A DNA stretch of 64,000 bases from positions 2,044,054-2,108,053 of the forward strand of contig NW_004457695.1 of NCBI RefSeq assembly GCF_000203815.1, in the 5' to 3' direction. The first letter of the stretch is position 1. The number at the start of each line of letters is the position of its first letter. Below are positions 10,258 through 21,000 of this stretch, piece after piece. The translations under genes and the position numbers were made by a program. The stretch comes from Cavenderia fasciculata. Taxonomy: Eukaryota; Evosea; Eumycetozoa; Acytosteliales; Cavenderiaceae. The notes beneath the pieces are model-generated. The model was not told the origin of the DNA. It saw nothing but the letters and a program-made list of their open reading frames with translations, and did no database searches.

Positions 10258-13200
10258 CAACAACTACTTTTAAATTCTTCTTCTTCTTCTTTAGACATTA
10301 ATCATGATGATTTAAATAATATTAATAATAATATTAATAGTCTTGATGAATTAAATCAACAACAACAGTTACTACTACAACAACCAACATATATTAGTAG
10401 TACGGCAGCTTCACCATCGAGTAGTATTAATTCTAATATTTCATCGACATCGTTGCCATCGTCACCGGTCACCTCATCGATGACTCCATCACCGTCTCCT
10501 CAACCATCACCACTTCTCTTTACAAGTAATATACTCATCAATCCATCAATGGCTACCAATATTCCACAGGGATCATCGTCGACGATGATGATGGAAGAGT
10601 ACAAGAAAAACTCTGTATTTTTAGTACCCGAGCCACCCGGCATTGCCACTTCGCAACCTCAACAAATATCACCGTCAAAGTCTAAAAAGAATAGATCCTC
10701 CTTTTTACCATCGAGTAGTCGTGGACTAAAGTCTTCGCTGTCTTCATCGTTTTTGTTTAAAAATGTGGATCCTGATGCTTTGGGTACTTCAAAGTCTCAA
10801 AAAAAGTATGGGTCTTATGACGATCGTGCTCATCTTGTCCCACCACCACCTTCATCACACAGCTCGGCTGCATCCAGTGCATCTGCACCATCGACACCAG
10901 GTGATGTGTCTCCAACCGCTACCACTCCGGGTGCCGTCACACCAACCAAAAAGGAAAAGAAGGGTGTTAAAGGGTTCTTTAAGAAATCGACTAGTAATAG
11001 TAACTTGTGTGCCGAGATTGATGGACATCCATCGGCCTCATCATCTGCCTCCTCGCCATCTGGCATGCCAGTATTGAGTGGTAGTCACACCATCTCAACT
11101 GCATCGGCCAAAATGTATACCAATGCCAACGGTGGAGGTAGTGGTGGAGACTTGTCAGGCTACAAAAAGCGGTCGCTTGGCAACTTGTTTAATCGTAACA
11201 AAAAGGAGAGTTCATCGGGCAGTCTTAGAGACTCTTCCAATTCCGTCATTATACCAGCCACCCCATCAACAACTGCAGACGCTCCAACACCACTCAACAA
11301 GATCAAGTTGTCGGTTTCTGAACACGACCTCCTCAGTAAACTAGAAGGTGAAGATGTTGGTGGTACAAGTGAAAAGTCTGCAACTGCATCAACAGCCACC
11401 GAGTTAAACAACAACAACAACAGTAGTGGTTTATTGGATCAAAAACCATCACAACAACAAATTCCAACTTCAATATCAAAAGCACTGCCAAGATCTAGTA
11501 TGATTGATTTGGATGGTAAAATAAGTGAAACATTGGCAACATTGACTGTTGGAGGTGATATTACCGTCATCTCGGCATCAGCACCTGTTGTACCGGTTGA
11601 ACCTTCCCAACCACTATCTGAAAAGGATCAAGCTAAATTATCATTGGAACGTCAGTTGATGCGTAGAAAGACAGTTGACGAATTAAAGTTTGATAATATC
11701 ATTGATCAAGAAGACTTTGTAGATGTAGACAAGGAACAAAAAATGCGAGAGATTAGAAAACATAAATTATTTGTTGGTACTAGACCTGCCAAAAAGACAT
11801 TATTTTATAATTTTAATGAAAAGGAAAAGGAAAAGGAAACAACAATATCACAACAACCATCACAACAATCAGTCGATGGAATGGATCATGCCTCTTTGGC
11901 TCAAACACCAACACTCAATTCAATACTTCGAAAGCAACAAAATGATGCAATCGATAGGTGTTTTGTACTTATAACTCAATGTCCCGGTTGGAAACGAGAC
12001 GTTGATCATGTAAATAATAATAATAATCAAAATAGTCAAAATATCAATACTAATAATAATAATAATGCAATGTATAAAAGTGGAACTTCATATTTATTGG
12101 AAGAATACGAAAATGAAATTAAACATTATTCCGAATCATTTGTTGGTGAAAGTAAGTAAACAAAAAAAGAAAGAAAAAGAAAATAATTAATATTTATTAA
12201 TTTATTTTTTATTTTAGAACATAAAAATTTTGTATCAATAGACCATGCACAACAACCAAATGGTATCGGACCTGTAATAATTAGTATTAAAAAGGAGGCA
12301 GAGAAAATGGCAAAACGAAAAAAGGGTAAAAAGGATCAACTTTTGGGAGACCAACAACAACCACAACAAAGATCATCGGTGACATTGACATCATCACCAT
12401 TACAACAACAACAACAAGGAAACACACAAATGATGTCAATGGAGAGAAAGTATAGAGTTATCATTAGATCACAAGATGGAGAGGATCGATTCTATCTATC
12501 TTCTGGAAAGGCTACTCCTGTCGAATTGATGAATACTTTAAAGTCGTTTATTGTCCCACTCTCCAACCTCACCTTTAAACAAATCAAAACTACAAATGAA
12601 GTCAAAAAGATGTTAATGTATTGGGAGAATGCCCAAATGACCAAGGAATACAAATTTGGTTTACTCTATCGAAAGGCTGGTCAATTCACAGAGAATGAAA
12701 TGTTCTCCAATACTACCGGTTCTGCAGAGTACCAAGAATTCCTTGATTTCATTGGTAAAAAGATCGAATTAAAAGGTTGGAATCAATTTAAAGGTGGTTT
12801 AGATGTTAAAAGTATGTAAACAAATTAAAATCAAAATCAAATAATAATAATAGTAATATTTAATTTATTTATTTATTTTTATTTAGATGATACAACAGGA
12901 AGTCATTCAGTTTATGCAACAAAACAATTTGCAATTGATGAAAATACTTTCAAGGCATCTATCATGTTTCACGTGTCTACATTGTTACCATATTATGCTC
13001 ACGATTCGCAACAGTTGGAGAGAAAGAGACATATTGGAAATGATATTGTTGTTTTGATATTCCAAGATCATGGATGTCCTCCATTTGTACCTTCGACCGT
13101 CATTACCGAATTTACTCATGTGTTTGTTGTCGTTCAACCCGTTCCAAAGGAGGGTGGAGAGAAAACAACAAGATACGCCGTTTCAGTAACATCCAAAGAT

Positions 13201-13395
13201 GGGTGTGCCCAATTTGGTCCAGCATTTTCATCGACCAAGATCTGGAGAAAGGATAGCAACCTCTGGGATTATCTTATCATAAAGATGATCAATGCAGAAA
13301 AGGCTGCATTCTATGCACCAAGCTTTGCAGATAAAATGAGAAGAACTAGATTAGTATTACTTAAATCAGCTTTGGATAAAATGGATACTTATTAA
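9769..13395 (+). CDS. Rap/Ran-GAP domain protein (GTPase-activating protein)
   Basis: Three exons: 9769-12151, 12218-12811, 12887-13395. Splice phases join to 1161 aa. The first ~620 residues are low complexity (Asn, Ser, Thr, Pro, Gly, acidic), with short basic patches such as KKEKKGVKGFFKKS. The RapGAP catalytic region spans exons 2-3: RKYRVIIRSQDGEDRFYLSS, then NDTTGSHSVYATKQ, SIMFHVSTLLPYYA, and the core RKRHIGNDIVVLIFQDHG. The Asn of HIGND corresponds to the catalytic asparagine thumb of Rap1GAP. It continues PPFVPSTVITEFTHVFVVVQ. The protein should switch off Rap-type GTPases, which in dictyostelids control adhesion and cytoskeleton. The long disordered N-terminus may be for regulation. 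The exact paralogue is not assigned. Confidence 0.9.
10180..10259 (+). repeat. AAT triplet (poly-Asn) repeat in coding sequence
   Basis: Two runs of AAT codons, at about 10180-10202 and 10221-10256, encode Asn tracts in the disordered N-terminus of the RapGAP protein. Such in-frame AAT/AAC expansions are common in dictyostelid proteins. Confidence 0.85.
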
Positions 13396-13599
13396 GTACA
13401 ACACACACATATATATTTATATTTATACTATATATCCTATACAACTAAAAAGAAATAATAACAAAAAAAATTAACCAAAAATAATTTGATATAGTAATTA
13501 ATTAATACTGCCCCCTTCTCTCATATATATATATGCCCCATAATAATAAATCATCCATGTAATATAGATAATTAAAACTTTGGAATTATTTAGTTGAGA

Positions 13600-13665
13600 A
13601 TTCTTTAAGTGTCTGTGTTTGAAATACCAATACATTTAGATTGTCTGCGTCTAATCTTTGTGGTT
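13600..13665 (-). pseudogene. Short C-terminal relic of the F-box/LRR family
   Basis: The minus strand encodes QRLDADNLNVLVFQTQTLKE, close to the family signature QRLDADNLNVLVLETKTLQG, with nothing homologous recognised on either side. It lies about 160 bp beyond the 3' end of copy 3, in the same orientation, and is flanked by AT-rich non-coding DNA. It is the best-conserved scrap of an otherwise lost copy. Confidence 0.65.
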
Positions 13666-13821
13666 GTTTTTGTTGTTGTTGGAAAGACTACCAGACAGAA
13701 ATTGATACCACATTAATAATTATGATGATTTGATTGAGAATTTTTTATTTGTATTATAATTCATATTGAGAGATATTTGAAGGATATGTCCCTGAAAAGT
13801 CAAGGGTTTGAAATTATGTAA

Positions 13822-15744
13822 TTATTTACCAACTTTTTTTCCTTGGAAACTCCAATACAATTTAAATGGATCGTACAAGTCAACATCAAAATGTAAATAA
13901 ATACTCTCATATTGGTGATGATGATATTGTTGTTGTTGGGTGCTGTTGATTGATTTTCTTTGCTGTGTGATTATTCCACCTTGAAGTGTTTGTGTTTCCA
14001 ATACCAATACATTGTTGTTGTTTGGGTCTAATCTTTGAATTGAAAATTGAAATGGTGTCGAAGAAATAATGATAGTTAGATATCTAACATTGGTATGGTT
14101 GATCACTTCATCCAATTTAAATGACCCTCCGACTGATTGATACCTTTCCCAAAGTCCACAAGTTAGATGAGTTGTATTGTGTGGTAACCATGGTTGTTGT
14201 TGGGAAGTGATGGTGCTTGATAGTCTAGAGCTGATTGAAAAGGTTTGAGGACCATTTGTGGCATTTTTAGTTCTGCTCACTGACATTGATAGATATTTGA
14301 TGGATGGTGGTATATTATCAATTGTAAAGTCGCCTTTGATACTGATAAAGTTTAGTGTTTCAATATTAGGTGGGTAGGATGATGGATTTGTCATTTTGGT
14401 TCTATGGCAATCTTGTTCCCAAACTAGTTTCTTTAATTGTTGAGGAAGTAATACTAATGATTCATCTTGGCCTGTTTGTTTTAGTTTGACAATCGAGTCT
14501 GGGATTTTGACAGGTTCATAGTAGTCACCGAGGAGGGACAGAGAAGTGAGTGATGGTGGTAATACTACTCGTCCAAGTATAGATTCTTCAATGTATTTAT
14601 AAATTTCCAGTCTTTTGACAGTCGATGGGATAATGAAATTGGATGGCATGGGGTTGAAGCAATCGTGAATAACCAGTTTCTTTATCGATTGGCATGATAA
14701 TATACTTATTTTTTCATCAATCAATAAGCATTGTCTGACATTCAACCGCTCCAATAATGGCATTGTGCATCTAGGTTCGAGTTGTACAGATGTGGACAAA
14801 TGAGTAAGAGTACTGAGACAGGGAGGTACACTAACCTTGATGATGAACATCGGTTCCTCTTCTGGATCGTTGTTGTCTGTGAGAGTGAGTGTCTTTAGAT
14901 TGATGAGAGACTCGAGATCGATGAATTGTTCCCCCAAATCCCCTTCCAATGCACCCTTATCAAGATCGATTATGAGGGTCACCAATGATGTCAATGAAAG
15001 GAATGTATTTCGTGGAGGAAGATCATCTTTTAATTTTAGAGAGAGAAATGTCAGACTGCTTGGCAATAGACCTGGTTCTATTCCTATTGCAAAATAACTT
15101 TTAAAGGTCAGCTCTGTCAGTGACACGAATTTGTCGAGACCCAAGCCAATTAGATTGTATGAGTTTTCGATGTCGAGTGTCAAAGACTTGAGTGTTGTGT
15201 GAGGACCAAGTTTAAAATATTCTGCACGTACTAAAAGTCGTTGTAGATTGGGTAATCGGGAAATGGAGTCAAGACTCAAGTTTGTATCGTTTTGGTGGTT
15301 GATGAGTAGTGTCTCGATTGATGGTATCGAGGAGAGTGAGTCTATTAGCATTTGATATGCATATGTATGTGCATAGTTTGCCAACACAGTTTTAATACTA
15401 CTTTTATCAACTCTATCCAGAGTGATGCGTTGTTGTATCCATTTTGAATAATTTAATCGATCGAATAGAAAAGATGGCATTCTCTGATGATTCGATATAC
15501 TATTCTCCAAAATATCTTTAAAAGAGTTCAGTTTGAATCGAGTAGCTGTTGCTATAAACTGTCTTGAAGTATACCCATCGTCGGTGATAGCTTCTATTCC
15601 TTTAAACTGAATCGATCTTCTTAAACCACTATTACTATACAACTTTTTACATGTTAACAATAAACATACTATATCTCCATTATTATCAACATCTGATATA
15701 ATATGTAATAGTAATATATTAGACAATTGTAATAGACTAGTCAT
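13822..15744 (-). CDS. F-box-like, FNIP/LRR-repeat protein, copy 3
   Basis: Single exon, 640 aa, ATG at 15742-15744. N-terminus LLQLSNILLLHIISDVDNNG then DIVCLLLTCKKLYSN is the F-box-like motif. The YSKWIQQRI...DKSSIKTVLANY block replaces the YPQWIQQR motif. LRR-like units such as LPSSLTFLSL, LPPSLTSLSLLG and IPPSIKYLSM follow. The family C-terminal core is RLDPNNNNVLVLETQTLQGG. The tail is His/Gln-rich, then YESIYLHFDV and FKLYWSF. No membrane or signal sequence. The 5' end lies only ~220 bp from the divergently transcribed leukotriene A4 hydrolase gene. Confidence 0.8.
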   Translation of the reverse strand: MTSLLQLSNILLLHIISDVDNNGDIVCLLLTCKKLYSNSGLRRSIQFKGIEAITDDGYTSRQFIATATRFKLNSFKDILENSISNHQRMPSFLFDRLNYSKWIQQRITLDRVDKSSIKTVLANYAHTYAYQMLIDSLSSIPSIETLLINHQNDTNLSLDSISRLPNLQRLLVRAEYFKLGPHTTLKSLTLDIENSYNLIGLGLDKFVSLTELTFKSYFAIGIEPGLLPSSLTFLSLKLKDDLPPRNTFLSLTSLVTLIIDLDKGALEGDLGEQFIDLESLINLKTLTLTDNNDPEEEPMFIIKVSVPPCLSTLTHLSTSVQLEPRCTMPLLERLNVRQCLLIDEKISILSCQSIKKLVIHDCFNPMPSNFIIPSTVKRLEIYKYIEESILGRVVLPPSLTSLSLLGDYYEPVKIPDSIVKLKQTGQDESLVLLPQQLKKLVWEQDCHRTKMTNPSSYPPNIETLNFISIKGDFTIDNIPPSIKYLSMSVSRTKNATNGPQTFSISSRLSSTITSQQQPWLPHNTTHLTCGLWERYQSVGGSFKLDEVINHTNVRYLTIIISSTPFQFSIQRLDPNNNNVLVLETQTLQGGIITQQRKSINSTQQQQYHHHQYESIYLHFDVDLYDPFKLYWSFQGKKVGK

Positions 15745-15960
15745 TTTGAAGGACAGTCATATATATAGATAATTGAAACAGTTTATTATTATGAGTATTA
15801 TTAGTATTTGTATTAATACCCAAAATTATGAGCAGAACCACAAATTAGCCAAAGATGGTTGGCATCTGACGATGATGTTAAAAATTTAATGAATTTTAAT
15901 TAATTTTTAATAAGACAACTGAAATTTTCCGTTGATTATTTTTTTGATGATGATGCAACG

Positions 15961-18217
15961 ATGAACAAACAAGCAAGACAACAACAGACTAGTATTAATA
16001 GTAGTAGTAGTAGTAGTAAATACAAAGTATTGATTATTGTTATTAGTTTATTTATAGGTTATATATCATACTATATTTATAATAATAATACTTTTACAAC
16101 AACAACAACATCTTCACGACGATCATCACCAACAACATTATCATCTGATCAATATCTAAGATACTCTAAGATGGATCCATCATCTCTATCCAATCCACAA
16201 GATGCCAAGGTCAACTCACTTCACTTGGTTTTAGACGTTGAGTTTGCTACCTCACGTCTTGTAGGTTATGTCGACGTTCGTTCAGTTCTTCAATCAGACT
16301 CTGTTTCAACTTTAATCCTCGATTCAAACAATCTTGAAATCTCAAAGGTTACTGATCTTGAGAACAACCCAATCAATGTAAGATAAGCATAATAATATAT
16401 AATGTCTTTTGATTTACTAAAATATCTACTCTATCTATTTATATGTCTAATTTTTAGTTTAAGCTTGGAGCTGTTCACTCAATCTTTGGTACACCAGTTG
16501 AAATTGAAATTGCTGAAGGACAACGTGGAAAGAACAAAGAGTTTAATGCTCGTGTCTACTACAATACCACTCCTTCCTCTGTTGCTCTTCAATGGTTAAA
16601 GCCAGAACAAACTGCTGGTAAGAAGCACCCATACTTGTTCTCTCAATGTCAAGCGTATGTATAAACATAAATAAATATTAATATCTATATCTGTACTAAT
16701 ATACTTTTATTTATTCTATAGAATTCATGCAAGATCATTAGTACCATGTCAAGATAGTCCAAGTAACAAGGTTACCTATTCAGCTCAAATTACAGTTGAT
16801 TCACCATTGACTGCTTTGATGTCTGCCTTGTCAACTGGTAAAAAGGAGAATGGAGACAAGACAGTTTTCACCTTTGAACAAGATATTGTCATTCCAACCT
16901 ACTTGATTGCCATCGTTGTTGGTAACTTGGACTCTAGAAAGATTGGTCCACGTTCACATGTATGGTCCGAGCCAGAGACAGTTGCAGCCGGTGAGTTTGA
17001 ATTTGCCAACACTGAAAAGTTTATCGCTGCCGGTGAATCGATCCTCACCCCATACATTTGGAAGAAATACGATGTCCTCTTATTGCCACCATCGTTCCCA
17101 TACGGAGGTATGGAGAACCCAATGTTGACATTTGTCACCCCCACTTTGATTGCCGGTGATCGTTCACTCGAGAATGTCGTTGCTCACGAGATTGCCCATT
17201 CGTGGTGCGGTAACTTGGTCACCAACAAGTATTGGTCCGAATTTTTCTTGAACGAGTCGTTTACCGTCTTGTTGGAACGTAAGATCATTGAACGTTTGAC
17301 CAACAATGAAATGTTCCAATTTGAAAGTATCAATGGTTTCAAGCACTTGCAAGACGACATTGACACTTTTGGTCATGATAACCCCTTGACTGCCCTCCGT
17401 CCAAACCTCGACGGTATCGATCCAGACGATGCCTTTTCCTCGGTGCCATACGAAAAGGGTTTCAACCTCCTCTGCTACCTCGAAACATTGGTTGGCGTCA
17501 AAGACTTTGAAGCTTGGCTCAAGGCTTACATCACCAAGTTTGCCTACCAATCCATCACTGCCCAACAAATGAAGGACTTTTTCGTCGAATACTTTGAACA
17601 ACTCGGCAAAAAGGATGCCATCGCCGTCGTCGATTGGGAAACCTGGTTCAACGCTCCAGGTCTTCCACACACTTGTTGCAAATTCGAATCAAAACTTGCC
17701 GATACTGCAAAGGAACTCGCTAAAAAGTGGATCTCTACCAAAGGTGAAGGTTTCAACAATGATTCTGAATTTAAACAATTTAATTCTGCTCAAATTAGTA
17801 AAGAAAATAGAAAAAAAAAAAAAAAAAAAAGAGATAAATATTCTAACAATTTATTTTTGTTTCTTTTTTATTTATTTAGTTTTATTCTTGGATACATTAA
17901 TTACAGAGACTGAAAAGGAGAAATTATCAGTTGATGTTTTGGAAAAGATTGATAATCTTTACAAGTTGAGTGAAACCAAAAACTCTGAATACAAAAACAA
18001 GTGGTACACTTTGTGTCTTCGTCATGGCATTCAAAAGATTGAACCATTGGTTGTCAAGTTTGTCACTAGCCAAGGTAGAATGAAATTCACTCGTCCACTT
18101 TACAGAGAACTATTCAAGGTTAACAAGGATTTGGCTCAATCCACTTTCAAGACTCATCGTCATTTCTATCATTCCATTTGTAGTAAAATGGTTGCAAAGG
18201 ATTTGGCTCTTGAATAA
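15961..18217 (+). CDS. lkhA: Leukotriene A4 hydrolase / M1 aminopeptidase with N-terminal membrane anchor
   Basis: Four exons: 15961-16377, 16458-16654, 16722-17797, 17880-18217. They join in frame to 675 aa. The M1 zinc site is plain: GGMEN exopeptidase motif, then [14 protein letters not shown] with the third zinc ligand Glu in LNESFT, 18 residues after the second His. [29 protein letters not shown] (catalytic Tyr, Asp just before) and GRMKFTRPL (substrate Arg) are typical of LTA4H rather than other M1 enzymes. The C-terminal helical domain is present. The odd part is an extra ~75 residue N-terminus: a Ser/Gln stretch, a hydrophobic segment [18 protein letters not shown], then a Thr/Ser linker. 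Known LTA4H enzymes are cytosolic, so this copy may be a type II membrane or lumenal aminopeptidase. That location is inferred. Confidence 0.9.
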
Positions 18218-18423
18218 ATCAAAATAAATAAATATATAAAGTAAAAGATTATTTATATAAATCTTGGACATATGTCCTTAACAGATAATACAACTTTAAA
18301 ATATATGTTAAAAATATATTATTATATTTTAATATTATGTTTAAAATAATAGAAAAACGTAGATTTTAGCTTTTTAACAAAAATGACTGTTTTTGTGTGT
18401 TCACATGATTCTAATCTTTGGAC

Positions 18424-20325
18424 ATGTCTCTATTATCTTTATCTAATCTATTACTATCACATATCATAACATCTATTGACAGTAATGGAGATATAGTATG
18501 TTTATTGTTGACTTGTAAAAAGTTGTACAGCAATAATGTTAGAAAGTCGATTCAGTTTAAAGGAATAGGAGAAGCAATCGATTCTGACAAGGGACACGAA
18601 TCAACCAGGTTTGGAGCAACGGCTACTCAATTCAAACTCGGATCTTTTCAAGATATATTGGAGAATAGTGTATCTGATCAACAGATCATACTGTCTAGTG
18701 ACAATTACCAAACAGGTCGCTACCCAGAATGGATACAACAACGTATCTATGCAGAGAAGAGAAATGATAAAAGTGGTGTTACAACTGCTTTGGTCACGTA
18801 TAACCGACCAACACCATCAGATTTAGAGACACATGTAAAGTCACTCTACTCTATACCAACACTCGAGAAACTATTCATCTTCCAAGACGAAGACAGCGTA
18901 GATCTTGGCTCTATCTCGTTGTTGCCTAGTCTCCAAATGTTGTCGGTTCGTTCAGACAAAGTTCATCTTGGTCCTCACCCAACACTCAAGTCTCTTAGAT
19001 TAAATCTTACCACACTCGACTCACTCGCCGACTTGGGTCTCACCAACCTAGTATCATTGACAGAGTTGAACTTTGAATGGACGAGTGGATTTGTGAATAA
19101 TGTTGGACCTGGTCTACTGCCAAACAGTCTGACATTTCTATCTATTCAAGTGTTGGGGGTACCTCCAAGAGATACATTCCTCTCATTGACGTCGTTGGTG
19201 ACCCTCGATATCTACCATGAGAAGCAAGCAATCAGCCAAGAGACGGAAAAACCATTCATCGACCTCGAGAGTCTATCCAACCTCAAGACACTCACATTCC
19301 TTGACAACGACGACCCATCAAATAACACCAACTATAGTATCGAGATTAGTGTCCCTCCTTCACTCAAGACTCTTAGATTCCCATCCAAATCAGCACGAAT
19401 CCCATCCCGTTGTACCATGCCACTGTTGGAGAAACTGTATGTGCAACAAAGATCATTGATTGATGGAAGAGTCTGTCTGTCGTCATGTAACACACCATCG
19501 TTAAAGAAACTCACACTTTACAAGTGTCGTGATATCATCGCATCCAATATCTTTTCATCGACTCTTGAAAAGATTACAATCTGTAAAAAAACTGATCAAC
19601 CTATACTTGGACAGGTTGTATTCCCACCATCTCTCATTCATCTAACTATCGTGGGAGACCACTATGAACCTGTCCGACTCCCAGACTCACTAGTTAAACT
19701 AAAACACACTATCAAGACTCTTAGTGACGCACTATCACTTCCTCAACATTTAAAGAAACTGATTTGCTTAAAGTCTGTGTTTCCATTCAGTTGTAGTAAT
19801 AACTATCCACCCAATCTTGAAACACTCAACCTCACCGATATCAAAGGTGACTTTACAATTGACAACATACCACCAACCATCAAATATCTATCAATAACCT
19901 TAAACCACACCCCCAACATATCAAATAGCCCTCCAATCTATTCAATCAGCTCAAGAATATCCAAAATCAACCAACTACAACAATGGTTATCAGTCAACAC
20001 TACTCATTTAACTTGTGACATAATTGGAGTAAAGTATGTAGCTGGCAGGTATAACAAAACAGGTGCATTTAGATTAGATGAAATAATCAATCACACCAAT
20101 GTTAGGTATTTACAACTCAATATTTCCAATACTACAACCTTTCAATTTACAATTCAAAGATTGGACAAGGATAATAGAAATATATTAGTATTGGAAACAA
20201 AGACAATGCAAGGTGGAATAATCACTCAACAAAGAAAATCAGATTATGATGGTGATCCTATTTATTTAAATTTTCTCTTCTCTTATAATTCATTTGATTT
20301 GAAATGGAGTACCAAATTGGAGTAG
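18424..20325 (+). CDS. F-box-like, FNIP/LRR-repeat protein, copy 4
   Basis: Single exon, 633 aa from the ATG at 18424. The codons just before it are TTG GAC and not a start. MSLLSLSNLLLSHIITSIDS then GDIVCLLLTCKKLYSNN is the F-box-like N-terminus. The YPEWIQQRIYAEKRNDKSGV motif, LRR/FNIP-like units (LPNSLTFLSI, FPPSLIHLTIVG, IPPTIKYLSI) and the C-terminal RLDKDNRNILVLETKTMQGG follow. It is closest to the broken copy at 21001-22959: both share NRPTPSDLETH and the RLDKDNRN variant. The two are probably a tandem duplication. Confidence 0.8.
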   Translation: MSLLSLSNLLLSHIITSIDSNGDIVCLLLTCKKLYSNNVRKSIQFKGIGEAIDSDKGHESTRFGATATQFKLGSFQDILENSVSDQQIILSSDNYQTGRYPEWIQQRIYAEKRNDKSGVTTALVTYNRPTPSDLETHVKSLYSIPTLEKLFIFQDEDSVDLGSISLLPSLQMLSVRSDKVHLGPHPTLKSLRLNLTTLDSLADLGLTNLVSLTELNFEWTSGFVNNVGPGLLPNSLTFLSIQVLGVPPRDTFLSLTSLVTLDIYHEKQAISQETEKPFIDLESLSNLKTLTFLDNDDPSNNTNYSIEISVPPSLKTLRFPSKSARIPSRCTMPLLEKLYVQQRSLIDGRVCLSSCNTPSLKKLTLYKCRDIIASNIFSSTLEKITICKKTDQPILGQVVFPPSLIHLTIVGDHYEPVRLPDSLVKLKHTIKTLSDALSLPQHLKKLICLKSVFPFSCSNNYPPNLETLNLTDIKGDFTIDNIPPTIKYLSITLNHTPNISNSPPIYSISSRISKINQLQQWLSVNTTHLTCDIIGVKYVAGRYNKTGAFRLDEIINHTNVRYLQLNISNTTTFQFTIQRLDKDNRNILVLETKTMQGGIITQQRKSDYDGDPIYLNFLFSYNSFDLKWSTKLE

Positions 20326-20340
20326 GTAGATTGAATCCTT

Positions 20341-20367
20341 TCAGAGAGAGAGAGAGAGAGAGAGAGA
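20341..20367. repeat. (AG)n dinucleotide repeat
   Basis: About 13 perfect AG units directly after the stop of copy 4, between it and the SAP-gene fragment. Confidence 0.9.
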
Positions 20368-20385
20368 ACCCCTTCAAAGTGAGTG

Positions 20386-21000
20386 TTAAAAATATAAATT
20401 GTTATTATTATTACTATGAATATTTATTCTTTTTTGTTTTTTTTTTGTCGTCCATTTGATTCTAATGATCATCGTGTAGGCATTGTACACGTGTGCGTAG
20501 CAGAGATCGAGCTGTGTAAACAGAGTCGACACGTACTTGTAAAACTCTTTCGAGATGAGCATCAGCGACAACTGGCGACGGAACGCAAAGCGTTCTTCGG
20601 CAGGCTCGCTCGGCACCTGCAATCGCCAGCAGTATGTCAATATCTTGATGATCGTGTATGGCGGCAACGAATACTGCACCGTGCCACGGTGGTACCCGTC
20701 CATCTCCTTTTTGGCCTGCTCTTCGGCACGCATCTTGACTTGAAACTCGACAAACGCGCCTACAATGTCTGCCTTTTTCGTGCGACCCGTCAGCTTGACG
20801 TTGAACGCCTTGCACAGGTTCTTGAGCGTCGCAACAGTCATCTTGGTGAGCTCTGGCACGGTCAGCTCCAAGTATGTTGGGTACTGCTCCCTCAACCTTT
20901 TCAAACTATCGTCCAGCTCTTGTTGAGATTGTCTCACAATACCCGGGCGCAGTGCCATACCCGCATGCATAAAGTTGTTCCAAAACACCGTGTTGTGCAA
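20386..21000 (-). pseudogene. Inserted fragment of a SAP-domain / F-box-like gene
   Basis: The minus strand is open for 204 codons. Residues ~45-85 (LTKMTVATLKNLCKAFNVKL then GRTKKADIVGAFV) match a SAP DNA-binding motif. Next comes LPPYTIIKILTYC...LSLMLISKEFYKYVSTLF, which resembles the F-box-like segment of other dictyostelid SAP/F-box proteins. The homologous part stops near 20460, and the remaining codons are low-complexity read-through. Base composition changes sharply: about 50% GC inside versus AT-rich flanks. AATGATCATC occurs at both edges (20464-20473 and 21000-21009). I read it as a ~0.53 kb piece of a gene copied into the promoter of the neighbouring F-box/LRR gene, probably not functional. 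A small true gene cannot be fully excluded. Confidence 0.6.

Noticed and set aside
18418-18423. Extension of F-box/LRR copy 4 upstream to 18418
   Set aside because: The codon there is TTG. The first ATG is at 18424 and the paralogues begin at the matching place.
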